From Arthrobacter sp. MA-N2 (lineage in GTDB: Bacteria; Actinomycetota; Actinomycetes; Actinomycetales; Micrococcaceae): a stretch of 64,000 nt of DNA. Shown here in pieces: positions 43,224 through 52,360 of this stretch; position 1 is the first letter of the stretch, and the number at the start of each line of letters is the position of its first letter. Both the position numbers and the translations under genes were made by a program. The DNA lies in NCBI RefSeq assembly GCF_000517125.1, contig NZ_KI912155.1, positions 683,707-747,706 on the forward strand, given 5' to 3'. The notes under the pieces are model-generated. The model was given only the letters and a program-made list of their open reading frames with translations, did no database searches and was not told where the DNA came from.

Positions 43224-44042
43224 TCAGCGGCCTGTCCGCCGGAGAACATGAAGGACCTCGGCCAGGACGGTCTCTCGCTGATACACAATCTGGGAATAGT
43301 CGTACCGCAGAACCAAATAACCCTTGACTGTGCCTGCATTGTTGCGGCGCCGGTCCTTCTTGACCTGCCGAGGCTGCAAATGGCTCCCGCCGTCAATCTC
43401 CACAATCAGCCTTCCCTCCAGCAAAAAGTCCACAATTCCGATTCCTGACAATTCGACCTGCGTCTCGGTACGGATGCCGGCTTGCCGGAAAAGGATCCGC
43501 GCCACGACTTCGATGGGAGAATCAGCCGAGCCATCGACCAGTGAAAGCACCTTTCTGGCCGCGCCGTTCCGGTTGCCGGGCAGCCTCTCACGGAGGTAAG
43601 CAAGATTGGTCCGTCCCTGGAGCAAGGCGCTTTCCACCATGATGGCTGCCTCAATTTCAGGCCGGCAACGGAGGGCGTGCAGCAGGGTATCCGTCAGGCT
43701 GGCGACCGGGCGGATGTGCGGCGTCTCCACCACAGATTCACGGTGCATCACGAAGTCCTTGGCGTTGCCGTGCCTGCACAGCAAATGGAGGACCGGAGGT
43801 TCGCGCAGCACCCAGATGCCATTGTGCCTGGCCCCGGATGCGCATGTCAGCAACCCATTGGCGGTGAGGGCCGCGACGATATCCTCTTGGGCGATCGGCA
43901 ACGCCAGGACTCCGTGGCGTCGCCGGACGACTAGGCCTCCAACAACCGCAGCCCGGATGGCCCGGTCCGAATAGCCTGCCCGTTTGACTGTGGCAGTCCT
44001 CGCAGCCGAGCCAGCGTAGTTCAGGAAGCCAACCAGGTCCAT
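43224..44042 (-). CDS. AbiEi-like N-terminus fused to a DUF559 (PD-(D/E)XK-like) domain
   Basis: A 272-residue protein. The first ~70 residues look like the type IV toxin-antitoxin AbiEi winged helix. Residues about 185-270 (ARILFRQAGIRTETQVELSGIGIVDFLLEGRLIVEIDGGSHLQPRQVKKDRRRN) follow the DUF559/very-short-patch-repair-like nuclease pattern with Asp, Glu-Ile-Asp and Lys candidates for the metal site. Such proteins are abundant in Arthrobacter genomes without a proven role. No cognate toxin is beside it. Confidence 0.72.
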   Translation of the reverse strand: MDLVGFLNYAGSAARTATVKRAGYSDRAIRAAVVGGLVVRRRHGVLALPIAQEDIVAALTANGLLTCASGARHNGIWVLREPPVLHLLCRHGNAKDFVMHRESVVETPHIRPVASLTDTLLHALRCRPEIEAAIMVESALLQGRTNLAYLRERLPGNRNGAARKVLSLVDGSADSPIEVVARILFRQAGIRTETQVELSGIGIVDFLLEGRLIVEIDGGSHLQPRQVKKDRRRNNAGTVKGYLVLRYDYSQIVYQRETVLAEVLHVLRRTGR

Positions 44043-44424
44043 GGATCAACCTCAGCAGTGTGGCGATGACGTTGAAAAGACCGCAGCTTAGCTATGTGGA
44101 TATCGGGCAAACGAGGAAACCACGCGAAACTCCCCTGTTTTGGCCGAGTTACCGGAGTCCGACGCCGAGAATCCAAGCCCTTGTTTTTGCCGGAGCCTTA
44201 ATGGTGGGGAATCTACGACATCAAGACCCTTGGCCAATATTCCAAAACTTTTGACCAGGAAAGTTGCAGTCGTGACAAGGCTGTCATATGCTGTAACCGG
44301 ATTCACTAAATGCCTCCGGTGAGTCTGATGCGAACGGAGATTATGGTCCCGGTTCGTTGCAACGCGTGACTCGTAGCGTTGCAAAGAACCGGGGCCATTG
44401 CATTTAAACGCCTCCCCCGCCCCG
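44043..44424. other. 382-bp gap with no recognised gene
   Basis: Base composition is visibly lower in GC than the neighbours and short open frames (up to about 60 codons) show no family pattern. It holds a 56-bp palindrome at 44343-44398. It could be a decayed gene or an accessory insertion; nothing more can be supported. Confidence 0.4.
44343..44398. repeat. 56-bp palindrome
   Basis: Two 23-nt arms pair at 21 positions (left arm begins ATGG, continues CCCGGTTC and ends TTGCAACGC) round a 10-nt loop. It lies 26 bp from a 66-bp palindromic element at 44425 but differs in sequence. The GCAACGC end is shared with the palindrome at 28496. Confidence 0.75.
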
Positions 44425-44490
44425 CCCAACTAGCTCGCATTTGTTGTCGTTTTGGCGCGTTTTAACGACAACAAATGCCGGTTACTTGGG
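44425..44490. repeat. 66-bp palindromic element, copy D
   Basis: Arms as in the other copies with four mismatches; the loop is degenerate. It ends three bases before the stop codon of the polyprenyl synthase gene (minus strand), so it probably forms the 3' end hairpin of that transcript. Confidence 0.88.
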
Positions 44491-44493
44491 GTT

Positions 44494-45597
44494 CTAGCTG
44501 GCGCGCTCCACAACGGCGTGGGCGAAGTTCGTCAGCGACTCCTTGACTACGCCTTCGGGCAACGGCTTCAACGCCTCGATCGCTTCCGCGGCCCACTGAC
44601 GCGCGATGACCCAGGACTCCGCGGTGACGGGGTGCTCGCGCAGCCCTGCCACCGCTTCTGCCAGGGCTTCGTCGGAGGTGAGGTCGCCGTCCACCAGCTT
44701 CAAGAGTTCGACGGCGGAGTGGTCACCATTGTGGGCGGCCTTGCGGAGCAGGAGAACCGGCAGAGTCGGAACCCCTTCGCGAAGGTCCGTTCCCGGGGAC
44801 TTACCGGACTTGACCTTGACGCCGGTGACGTCGATGACATCATCAGCCAACTGGAAGGCCACGCCCACTTTCTCGCCGTATTCCACCAATACGTCCTCGA
44901 AGGCTTCGTCTGCACCAGCGAAGATAGCCCCGAGCTGGCCGGACGCGGCAACCAGGGAGCCCGTCTTGTCGGCGATGACGGACAGGTAATGCTCCACCGC
45001 GTCTTCGCCTTCACGAGGGCCGACGGTTTCGTGCAGTTGGCCCAGGCACAAGCGTTCAAAAGTGCGGGCCTGGATTCCCAAGGCACGCGAGCCCAGCTCG
45101 GACACCAGGATCGAGGCCCGGGCAAAGATCAAATCGCCGGTGAGGATGGCCACCGAGTTGCCCCAGACTTCGTGGGCTGTGGGGGCGCCGCGGCGGTAGG
45201 GGGCAGAGTCCATCACGTCGTCGTGGTAGAGAGTTGCAAGGTGCGTTAGTTCAACCACGACGGCGGCCTGGACCACTTCCGGACGGGATGCGTCACCGAG
45301 GTGGGCGCACAAGAGAGTCAGAAGCGGGCGAATGCGCTTTCCACCGGCTTCCACCAGGTGACGCGACGTTGCATCAGCCAGGGGATCCGAATTGGCAATG
45401 GCTTCACGGAGCTTCTTTTCCACGCGGGCAAGGTTGGTGGTGATGGCAGGACCCAGCTCCACATCCTTGGCGATAGCGGCAAAACCTGCAGGAAGCTGCA
45501 GGCCAGTGGCAATCGCGGTGGTGGTGGGAGCAGGTTCGACAGTGTCCGGCAGGCCGTGGCCTGCGTGCGTCCAACTGTGTTCGGCAGAGTGAGTCAC
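44494..45597 (-). CDS. Long-chain polyprenyl diphosphate synthase
   Basis: A 367-residue trans-prenyltransferase building the menaquinone side chain. GGKRIRP (85-91), the first Asp-rich motif DDVMD (126-130) and the second DDVID (252-256) are intact. Bulky residues before the first motif are modest, consistent with a long product (hepta- to nonaprenyl). The first ~40 residues are variable. GTG 45597 starts 9 bp after the stop of the menJ-like gene, so menG-menJ-prenyl synthase form one operon. Confidence 0.9.
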   Translation of the reverse strand: MTHSAEHSWTHAGHGLPDTVEPAPTTTAIATGLQLPAGFAAIAKDVELGPAITTNLARVEKKLREAIANSDPLADATSRHLVEAGGKRIRPLLTLLCAHLGDASRPEVVQAAVVVELTHLATLYHDDVMDSAPYRRGAPTAHEVWGNSVAILTGDLIFARASILVSELGSRALGIQARTFERLCLGQLHETVGPREGEDAVEHYLSVIADKTGSLVAASGQLGAIFAGADEAFEDVLVEYGEKVGVAFQLADDVIDVTGVKVKSGKSPGTDLREGVPTLPVLLLRKAAHNGDHSAVELLKLVDGDLTSDEALAEAVAGLREHPVTAESWVIARQWAAEAIEALKPLPEGVVKESLTNFAHAVVERAS

Positions 45598-45606
45598 GGG
45601 TTAACC

Positions 45607-47019
45607 CTAACTTTTCGCAGTGGAAAGCGTTGATTCGGTGCCGCCGCGGGTGGAAGCGGCGTGGGACATCGTGTTGGACGTGGCGGGGACCAGCATCTCA
45701 AGGACGCGGATTACGCGGTCCTCGAAACCCTTGGCGGACGAATCCGTGAGGTTGGCGAGCATTCTCACCACAAAGCGCATCAGCACAGGGATGGGCATGC
45801 CCGTCCGCAGCGCGAGTTTCATCACGGCGGGCTTGCCGATGAGCGCAGCAAAGACGCGGCCCAGGGTGAAGTGTGAACCCCACTGGTCCCGCACGTAGTC
45901 CGCGTAGCGCGAAAGGTGCGCATCGGCGGCTCTGGAAGTCTCTGTGCCGGATCCCCATCCCGCGGAACGCGAACGCGAAGACGCGTCGATGATGAACTCG
46001 GCCGCAAAGCGGGCGGACTCCATGGCGTAGGAAATGCCTTCGCCGTTGAAGGGGGACACCATCCCGCCGGCGTCGCCCAGGAGCATGACCCCAGGCGAGT
46101 AGTGCGGGGTCCGGTTGAAGCCCATGGGCAGGGCGGCGCCGCGAATCTCGCCCACCTGGTTTTCGGGGGTGAAGCCCCATTCGGACGGCATCCCGGCGGT
46201 CCATTCGCGCAGGACCTGCTTGTAATCGAGCTTGCCGAATTCCTTGGACGAGTTCAGGATTCCGAGGCCGACGTTGGACGTGCCGTCGCCGACGCCGAAC
46301 ACCCAACCGTAGCCGGGCAGCGGCTTGCCGGACTTGCGAAGAGAGCCGGCGCGGGCCCCGCGCCGAGCTTGCGAGGCGTGGGAAGTCGGCGAATCGAGCT
46401 CGAGCCAGCCTTCCATCCAATCGTCTTCGTGGCGCGGAGACGTGAAGTAGGTGCGCACTGCGACGCCGAGCGGCCGGTCATCGCGCTTGTGCATGCCGAG
46501 TGAAACGGCAGTGCGCGTGGAGTTACCGTCCGCGGCGAGTACGACGTCGGCGTGAAAGTCCCGCGTTTCGCCCGTCTTCCGCCCGGATTCGTCGAGCAGC
46601 GCGGCCCGGGCGCCGATGACGCGCCCGGATTCGTCGCGCAGAGCTTCGGTGACGCTGTGGCGTTCGAGCACGACGGCGCCCGCCGCCTGGGCGTGCCGGG
46701 CCAGTTCCTCGTCGAATCCCAGGCGCGTGCGGATAAGTCCGTAGGTGGGAAAGTCGGCGACTTCGGGCCAGGGCAACTCAATGGTCCGGCCGCCGGCGAT
46801 CAGTCGGAGTCCTTTGTTGCGGCGCCAGCCTTCGTTCTCGGCATGCGGGAGTCCGAGTTTTTGGATTTCGCGGACCGCACGGGGCGTGAGCCCGTCGCCA
46901 CACACCTTTTCGCGCGGGAAGCTGGTCTTTTCCAGCACCGTCACTGAAATTCCAGCCTGGGCAAGGTAGTAAGCGGCGGTGGACCCGGCTGGCCCTGCGC
47001 CGACTATCAGTACGTTCAC
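45607..47019 (-). CDS. menJ: Geranylgeranyl reductase family protein (MenJ-like menaquinone reductase)
   Basis: A 470-residue FAD-dependent reductase. VNVLIVGAGPAGSTAAYYLAQAG binds FAD, the family block FPREKVCGDGLTPRAV follows, and PGVMLLGDAGGMVSPFNGEGISYAMESAR closes the flavin site. Between menG and a polyprenyl synthase it most likely saturates one isoprene unit of menaquinone. GTG 47019 follows AACAAGGA; a 47-codon upstream extension overlaps menG and is discarded. Confidence 0.87.
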   Translation of the reverse strand: MNVLIVGAGPAGSTAAYYLAQAGISVTVLEKTSFPREKVCGDGLTPRAVREIQKLGLPHAENEGWRRNKGLRLIAGGRTIELPWPEVADFPTYGLIRTRLGFDEELARHAQAAGAVVLERHSVTEALRDESGRVIGARAALLDESGRKTGETRDFHADVVLAADGNSTRTAVSLGMHKRDDRPLGVAVRTYFTSPRHEDDWMEGWLELDSPTSHASQARRGARAGSLRKSGKPLPGYGWVFGVGDGTSNVGLGILNSSKEFGKLDYKQVLREWTAGMPSEWGFTPENQVGEIRGAALPMGFNRTPHYSPGVMLLGDAGGMVSPFNGEGISYAMESARFAAEFIIDASSRSRSAGWGSGTETSRAADAHLSRYADYVRDQWGSHFTLGRVFAALIGKPAVMKLALRTGMPIPVLMRFVVRMLANLTDSSAKGFEDRVIRVLEMLVPATSNTMSHAASTRGGTESTLSTAKS

Positions 47020-47041
47020 AGTGTCCTTGTTAATAAGCCGG

Positions 47042-47815
47042 TCAACGGGACTGTTCGCCGGCTTGGCGGCGCGGCTTGATCTGGCGGCGCAGCTTGGCCA
47101 CGGGGACGCTTTCGCGGTGTTCGGAAGGCTTTTGGGCCCGGTGTACCGCCACGATGCCACCGCTCAGGTTGCGGTAGTTCACGTTCGTCCAGCCGGCTTC
47201 CTGCAGCCACGCGGCCAAGTGGTCCTGGTCTGGCCAAGCGCGAATGGACTCCGCAAGATACACGTACGCGTCCGGGTTGGAGGAGACCTTGGTGGCGATG
47301 GCGGGCAGGGCGCGCATGAGGTATTCGGTGTACATGGTCCGCCAGAGGGGCACCACGGGGGCCGAGAATTCTGCGATGACCAGGCGTCCGCCGGGCTTGG
47401 TGACGCGGAGCATCTCGGCGAGGGCCTTGTGCGGTTCGTTGACGTTGCGAAGGCCGAAGGAAATGGTGCACGCATCAAAGGAGTTGTCTGCGAACGGGAG
47501 CTTGGTGGCGTCTCCGGCAACGAAGTTGATGTCCGGGCGGCGGCGCTTGCCCACCTTCAGCATCCCCAAGGAGAAATCGCAGGCCACAACGTCTACGCCG
47601 GCGTCGGCGTAGGGTTCGCTGGAAGTACCGGTACCGGCGGCAAGGTCCAGGACCCTTTGGCCAACCCGGACATCCATCGCATCCACGACCACTCGGCGCC
47701 AACGCCTGGTCTGCCCCATGGACAGGACATCGTTGACGACGTCGTATTTGGGGGCGACATCATCAAACATCGTCGCAACTTCGTCCGGACGCTTTTCCAA
47801 GGATGCTCGGTTCAC
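47042..47815 (-). CDS. menG: Demethylmenaquinone methyltransferase
   Basis: A 257-residue SAM-dependent methyltransferase catalysing the last methylation in menaquinone synthesis. Signature blocks: [22 protein letters not shown] motif [21 protein letters not shown] and the later [25 protein letters not shown] 47815 start. First gene of the menG-menJ-prenyl synthase operon and divergent from menF. Confidence 0.95.
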   Translation of the reverse strand: MNRASLEKRPDEVATMFDDVAPKYDVVNDVLSMGQTRRWRRVVVDAMDVRVGQRVLDLAAGTGTSSEPYADAGVDVVACDFSLGMLKVGKRRRPDINFVAGDATKLPFADNSFDACTISFGLRNVNEPHKALAEMLRVTKPGGRLVIAEFSAPVVPLWRTMYTEYLMRALPAIATKVSSNPDAYVYLAESIRAWPDQDHLAAWLQEAGWTNVNYRNLSGGIVAVHRAQKPSEHRESVPVAKLRRQIKPRRQAGEQSR

Positions 47816-47962
47816 CCTGCAATTGTCTCAGACAAATTCGGGAAGAACTTCGGGCGCTCCATTCCTGCCGCACGGTTCCGGACGTTTCCGGCCGGGGCCT
47901 ACCCGGGTTTCCGTTCTGGCCGACGCGGTTCGCGTTGCCCGCGGGAGTAATGTTGTTCCATC

Positions 47963-49333
47963 ATGACGAGTACGCTCCGCACCTTGACAGTCCCCCTCGA
48001 TGTTGATTCATCCTCCGGGGGGCTGCCGTCGTTTCTGGTCCGGGACGACGTCCTGTGCTGGTCCCGCCGCGAGAACGGACTGGTGGGCTTTGGCGAACTT
48101 GCGCGCTTCACGGCTTCCGGTCCTGATCGCTTCCTTGAAGCCGACATCTGGTGGCGCCATCTTGTCCTTGAGGCCGCCATCACAGATCCCCTCGAGCTCC
48201 CCGGCACCGGCCCACTGGCCTTCGGTTCCTTTGCCTTCTCCAAGACGTCGGCTTTTGAATCGCGCCTGATCCTTCCGGAAATTGTGGTCGGGATCCGGGA
48301 CGGGCGGTCATGGCTTACCCAGTTGACGCTCGACGACGTCGAACTCACCGGGGCGGGCGCCCTCGCCGCGCTGGCAGTCTGGCTGAGCCCGTCAGGAGGC
48401 TCCGACGTCGCGCACCCAACTGACTCGCAATTGTTGTCGTTTAGCGGGCTCATAGCGACAACAACTGCGAGTCAGTTGGGTGATGGGAAGGTCACGCTCG
48501 AGAGCGGTTCCCTGAGCGAGACTGACTGGAAGCAGGCCGTCGCCGACGGCGTAGCGGAAATCCGGACGGGAAAGCTGGAGAAGCTGGTCCTGGCGCGGGA
48601 TGTCGTGGCAACGCTGCCCGACGGCGTCAACGCCGCCCAGGTGCTCCGCCAGCTGGCCAGCCGATACCGCGAGTGCTGGACATACGGCGTCGACGGCTTG
48701 GTCGGCGCGACGCCGGAAATGCTCATCCAGGTGGAGGGCCGGACGGCGCAGGCGCGGGTCCTGGCCGGAACGTTGGATCGGCGCGACGCGGAGGGAATGG
48801 CCGGTTCCCCGATGGAATACGCCGAACGCGTGCTGGCCGGCTCGGAGAAGCAACGGCATGAGCACGAGATCGCCATTCAATCGTTGACTACGCAGCTGGC
48901 GCCCTTTTCCGAAGCCATGAACGCCCACAGCGAGCCGTTCATCCTGGAACTGCCCAATGTGTGGCACCTGGCCTCGGATGTGAAGGCCGAGCTCGCCGAT
49001 ATTGAGGGACATGTCCCTACGTGTCTGGCCCTGATCAACGCCCTCCACCCCACGGCCGCCGTGTGTGGGACGCCCACTTTGGTGGCCGGGGAGCTGATCC
49101 GGGAGCTTGAGCACATGGACCGTGGACCGTACGCCGGGCCGGTCGGGTGGCTCGACGCCACGGGCAACGGCGAGTGGGGCATCGCCCTGCGCGGCGCGAT
49201 CATCGAGAGCCCAACCACCGTGCGCCTCTATGCGGGCTGCGGGATCGTTGAGGGTTCTGTTCCCGAGGCCGAGCTGGCGGAGACCTGGGCCAAATTCCGG
49301 CCGATGCTTGAGTCGCTCGGCATCAACCGCTAG
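47963..49333 (+). CDS. menF: Isochorismate synthase with an in-frame palindromic-element insertion
   Basis: A 456-residue chorismate-binding enzyme making isochorismate for menaquinone. The catalytic domain begins near residue 180 (WKQAVADGVAEIRTGKLEKLVLARDV) and shows TPEMLIQVEGR, LAGTLDRRD, HEIAIQSL, the HPTAAVCGTP block and GPYAGPVGWLD. Residues about 152-173 are encoded by a copy of the 66-bp palindrome found elsewhere between genes; the frame stays open and the downstream domain is complete. The insert lies in the linker between the N-terminal region and the chorismate-binding domain, so activity is probably kept. Confidence 0.92.
   Translation: MTSTLRTLTVPLDVDSSSGGLPSFLVRDDVLCWSRRENGLVGFGELARFTASGPDRFLEADIWWRHLVLEAAITDPLELPGTGPLAFGSFAFSKTSAFESRLILPEIVVGIRDGRSWLTQLTLDDVELTGAGALAALAVWLSPSGGSDVAHPTDSQLLSFSGLIATTTASQLGDGKVTLESGSLSETDWKQAVADGVAEIRTGKLEKLVLARDVVATLPDGVNAAQVLRQLASRYRECWTYGVDGLVGATPEMLIQVEGRTAQARVLAGTLDRRDAEGMAGSPMEYAERVLAGSEKQRHEHEIAIQSLTTQLAPFSEAMNAHSEPFILELPNVWHLASDVKAELADIEGHVPTCLALINALHPTAAVCGTPTLVAGELIRELEHMDRGPYAGPVGWLDATGNGEWGIALRGAIIESPTTVRLYAGCGIVEGSVPEAELAETWAKFRPMLESLGINR
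48415..48480 (+). repeat. 66-bp palindromic element, copy E, inside menF
   Basis: 27-nt arms pair at 25 positions round a loop in minus orientation (…GGGCTCAT). The length is 22 codons, so menF keeps its frame. In the menF frame copies A, B and C would give a stop codon; this copy does not. Confidence 0.93.
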
Positions 49334-49547
49334 CCAGCCGGGTCTGAAGTTCCAATCCTCACCTCCAGCTCCGTGGCTTGGCTCCCGACTGTCTGAGGGG
49401 CGAGACAACAGCAAGAGCGGAGGTCTTGATTTTTTACTTGCTAGGTTATCCAATAGTAAAACTTAGTTTTCTGTGACGCACATCTCATCTTCGGCGATAC
49501 ACTATGAACCGATTAGTTTCGCATCCACTGCAACAAAAGGTAAGAAA
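49334..49547 (+). promoter_or_regulatory. AT-rich region upstream of the amino-acid ABC operon
   Basis: The stretch 49430-49550 is clearly richer in A and T than its surroundings. It contains the small palindrome AAAAC-TTA-GTTTT (49458-49470) and a -10-like TACACT at 49498-49503 without a convincing -35. It probably holds the promoter and operator of the transporter genes. Confidence 0.4.
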
Positions 49548-50501
49548 ATGCAGAAATCCCGCTCGCTTCCAGTCAGTTCGACGCTCAAAGCTGCAACCAT
49601 CATCGCAATCGGCGCACTGGCCCTCACCGCCTGCACCAACGCCTCAGAGGCAGGACCCTCGAGTGCAGCTTCGCCTTCCGGCAGTGCGAATGCGAGCTTC
49701 GACCCCGCCACCATTACCAAGGACGACACGCTGGCAGCATTGGTTCCCGCGGCCATCAAGTCCAAGGGCACCCTGACAGTCGGCTCGGACACTAGCTACG
49801 CGCCGGCGGAGTTCCTCGGAACCGACGGCCAGACCCCTGTGGGTTACGACGTCGACATCGCCAAAGCGATCGGAGCCACCCTTGGCCTGAAAGTCCAGGT
49901 GCAGACCGCCGAATTCACGGGCATCCTCCCTGCCCTCGGCCCTAAATACGATCTCGGCATTTCCTCCTTCACCATCAACCCGGAGCGACTCGGCGCCGTC
50001 AACATGGTCAGCTACTTCAACGCCGGAACCGCTTGGGCCGTGCAGAAGGGCAACCCGAAGAAGTTCTCGCTGGATGACATCTGTGGCAAGTCCATCGGCG
50101 TGCAGACCGGAACCGTCCAGGAAGATCCGGACCTCTCCGGCCGCAACAAGAAGTGTGCGGCTGACGGTAAGCCAGCCATCAACGTTGTCACCTTGAAGAA
50201 CCAGACCGACGTCACCACGCGTCTGGTCAATGGCAGTATCGATGCGATGGCAGCGGACTCCCCCATCATCGGATACGCCCTGACCCAGACGAATGGCCAG
50301 CTCGAGAGGCTCGGTGACGTTTACGACGCCGCTCCCCAGGGCATCGCCGTCGCGAAGTCGGACACCGCCCTCGCCGATCTCATCCAGAAGACACTCACTA
50401 AGCTGATGTCTGACGGCTCCTACAAGAAGATCCTCAGCGGTTGGGGCAACGCCGAAGGCGCGATCACCACATCCGAAGTCAACCCGGCGGTTAAATCTTG
50501 A
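49548..50501 (+). CDS. Family 3 amino-acid ABC transporter substrate-binding lipoprotein
   Basis: A 317-residue exported protein with a signal segment and lipobox ending TAC (ALALTACTN). The mature domain has the SBP_bac_3 pattern: LTVGSDTSYAPAEFLGTDGQTPVGYDVDIAKAIGATLGLKVQ, ILPALGPKYDLGISSFTINPER and IGVQTGTVQEDPDL. It captures a polar amino acid or similar; which one is not readable. ATG 49548 follows AAAGG; an in-frame ORF beginning 75 bp earlier is not supported. First gene of a three-gene operon. Confidence 0.9.
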   Translation: MQKSRSLPVSSTLKAATIIAIGALALTACTNASEAGPSSAASPSGSANASFDPATITKDDTLAALVPAAIKSKGTLTVGSDTSYAPAEFLGTDGQTPVGYDVDIAKAIGATLGLKVQVQTAEFTGILPALGPKYDLGISSFTINPERLGAVNMVSYFNAGTAWAVQKGNPKKFSLDDICGKSIGVQTGTVQEDPDLSGRNKKCAADGKPAINVVTLKNQTDVTTRLVNGSIDAMAADSPIIGYALTQTNGQLERLGDVYDAAPQGIAVAKSDTALADLIQKTLTKLMSDGSYKKILSGWGNAEGAITTSEVNPAVKS

Positions 50502-50536
50502 GTATTCCGGACATCGACAATAAATCAGGTGCACAG

Positions 50537-51511
50537 ATGGATCATCATCAGCACGGCCATGTAGCACCGGTATTGAATGATGCGGTGCCGGTCAGGCATC
50601 CCGGCCGGTGGATCAGCGCGATCATCATCGTTGGCATTCTTGTCCTGATGGTGCAAAGCGTGATCACCAACCCCAACTTCCGTTGGGACGTGGTGGGGAC
50701 CTACATCCTGGACGTGAAAGTCGTCCAGGGCGTCGGCTGGACCCTGCTCCTCACGGTAGCCTCGATGGTCCTGGCGATCGTCCTGGCCATCCTGTTGGCC
50801 GTCATGCGGCAATCCGACAACCCGGTACTGCGCTACACGAGCTGGGCCTGGGTCTGGTTCTTCCGCGGCACCCCGGTATACACCCAGCTGGTCTTCTGGG
50901 GCCTGATCGCCGTCCTCTACCCCAAAATCAGCGCAGGAATCCCGTTCGGCCCCGAGCTATTCAGCATGGACACCAGCACCGTCATCACCGCACTGGTAGC
51001 AGCCATTCTGGGACTTGGCCTCAACGAATCCGCCTACCTGGCCGAAATCTTCCGCGCCGGCCTGAAATCCGTGGACAAAGGACAAACCGAAGCAGCCGAA
51101 GCCCTGGGCATGGGCAAAGGCAAAATCATGTGGCGGATCATCCTGCCCCAAGCCATGCGCATCATCGTCCCGCCCACCGGCAACGAAACCATCGGCATGC
51201 TCAAAACCACCTCCCTGGTCCTGGCCGTCCCGTTCACCCTGGACCTGACCTTCGCCACCAACGCCCTGGCCAACCGGATCTACCTCCCCGTACCCCTGCT
51301 GATCGTGGCAGCCATCTGGTACCTGGTCATCACCAGCCTGCTCATGATCGGCCAACACTACATCGAGGCCTACTACGGCAAAGGCGTGGACACCAACCTC
51401 GCCCCGGCCCTCATCAACCCCGCAGCCGCGAAAGCCGCCGCGGCCGTGGCACCCAGCGCCGAAGCAGAACCGTCCCTACGGATGGACTTCCCCGAGGACG
51501 ACACAAAATGA
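50537..51511 (+). CDS. Amino-acid ABC transporter permease (HisM/GlnP type)
   Basis: A 324-residue permease with the His/Glu/Gln-type motif [55 protein letters not shown], the coupling loop for the ATPase. ATG 50537 is used; a TTG at 50498 overlapping the binding-protein stop would add 13 residues. From roughly 50900 onward, codon choice shifts to AAA, GAA and CAA with C-ending codons, unlike the preceding gene. The C-terminus has an Ala-rich tail. Confidence 0.9.
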   Translation: MDHHQHGHVAPVLNDAVPVRHPGRWISAIIIVGILVLMVQSVITNPNFRWDVVGTYILDVKVVQGVGWTLLLTVASMVLAIVLAILLAVMRQSDNPVLRYTSWAWVWFFRGTPVYTQLVFWGLIAVLYPKISAGIPFGPELFSMDTSTVITALVAAILGLGLNESAYLAEIFRAGLKSVDKGQTEAAEALGMGKGKIMWRIILPQAMRIIVPPTGNETIGMLKTTSLVLAVPFTLDLTFATNALANRIYLPVPLLIVAAIWYLVITSLLMIGQHYIEAYYGKGVDTNLAPALINPAAAKAAAAVAPSAEAEPSLRMDFPEDDTK

Positions 51512-52284
51512 CAACCACCACCCGGAAACCACTGGTACGCATCGAAGGCCTCCACAAATACTTCGGCCCCCACCACGTCCTGCGCGGCATCGACCTGACC
51601 GTCAACCAAGGCGAAGTCTCCGTCGTCATCGGCCCCTCGGGATCAGGCAAATCCACCATGCTCCGCTGCGTGAACCTCTTGGAAACCATCAGCGCAGGAC
51701 GCATCTCCGTCGGCGAGCAACTCATCGGCTACCGCGAAATCAACGGCCGCCTCCACGACCTGAAAACCAAGGAAATCTCCGCCCAACGCCGGGAAATCGG
51801 CATGGTCTTCCAACGCTTCAACCTCTTCCCCCACAAAACCGCCCTCTACAACGTCATGGAAGCACCAATACAAGTCAAGGGCAAAGCCAAGAACGCCGCC
51901 AAGAAAGACGCCCTCGAACTCCTGGACCGGGTAGGCCTGGCAGACCGTGCCAACCACTACCCCGGACAACTCTCCGGCGGCCAACAACAACGCGTCGCGA
52001 TCGCCCGAGCCTTGGCCATGGAACCCGAACTCATGCTCTTCGACGAACCCACCTCAGCCCTGGACCCCGAACTCGTCGGCGACGTACTCAACGTCATGAA
52101 AGACCTCGCCAAATCCGGCATGACCATGATCGTGGTCACCCACGAAATCGGCTTCGCCCGCGAAGTCGGCGACACCCTGACCTTCATGGACGGAGGCATC
52201 GTCGTGGAAACCGGCGACCCCCGCGAAATCATCACCAACCCCCAACACGCACGCACCAAGGAATTCCTCAGCCGCGTACTCTAA
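51508..52284 (+). CDS. Amino-acid ABC transporter ATPase
   Basis: A 258-residue ATP-binding protein of the GlnQ/HisP type: Walker [11 protein letters not shown]-loop FQRFNLFPH, signature [15 protein letters not shown] and Walker [13 protein letters not shown]. Its ATG overlaps the permease stop (ATGA). Codon use favours AAA, GAA and CAA, as in the permease. A terminator hairpin follows at 52321. Confidence 0.94.
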   Translation: MTTTTRKPLVRIEGLHKYFGPHHVLRGIDLTVNQGEVSVVIGPSGSGKSTMLRCVNLLETISAGRISVGEQLIGYREINGRLHDLKTKEISAQRREIGMVFQRFNLFPHKTALYNVMEAPIQVKGKAKNAAKKDALELLDRVGLADRANHYPGQLSGGQQQRVAIARALAMEPELMLFDEPTSALDPELVGDVLNVMKDLAKSGMTMIVVTHEIGFAREVGDTLTFMDGGIVVETGDPREIITNPQHARTKEFLSRVL

Positions 52285-52320
52285 CCCCCATCGACGCGTG
52301 AACGGACAATCCCTGCGCAG

Positions 52321-52360
52321 ACGGGCCGGTGAAACTCATATCCGAGTGTCACCGGCCCGT
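52321..52360 (+). terminator. Terminator of the amino-acid ABC operon
   Basis: ACGGGCCGGTGA pairs with TCACCGGCCCGT over 12 bp and is followed by TTTG on the plus strand. It overlaps the stop codon region of the convergent AbiEi-like gene. Confidence 0.75.
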
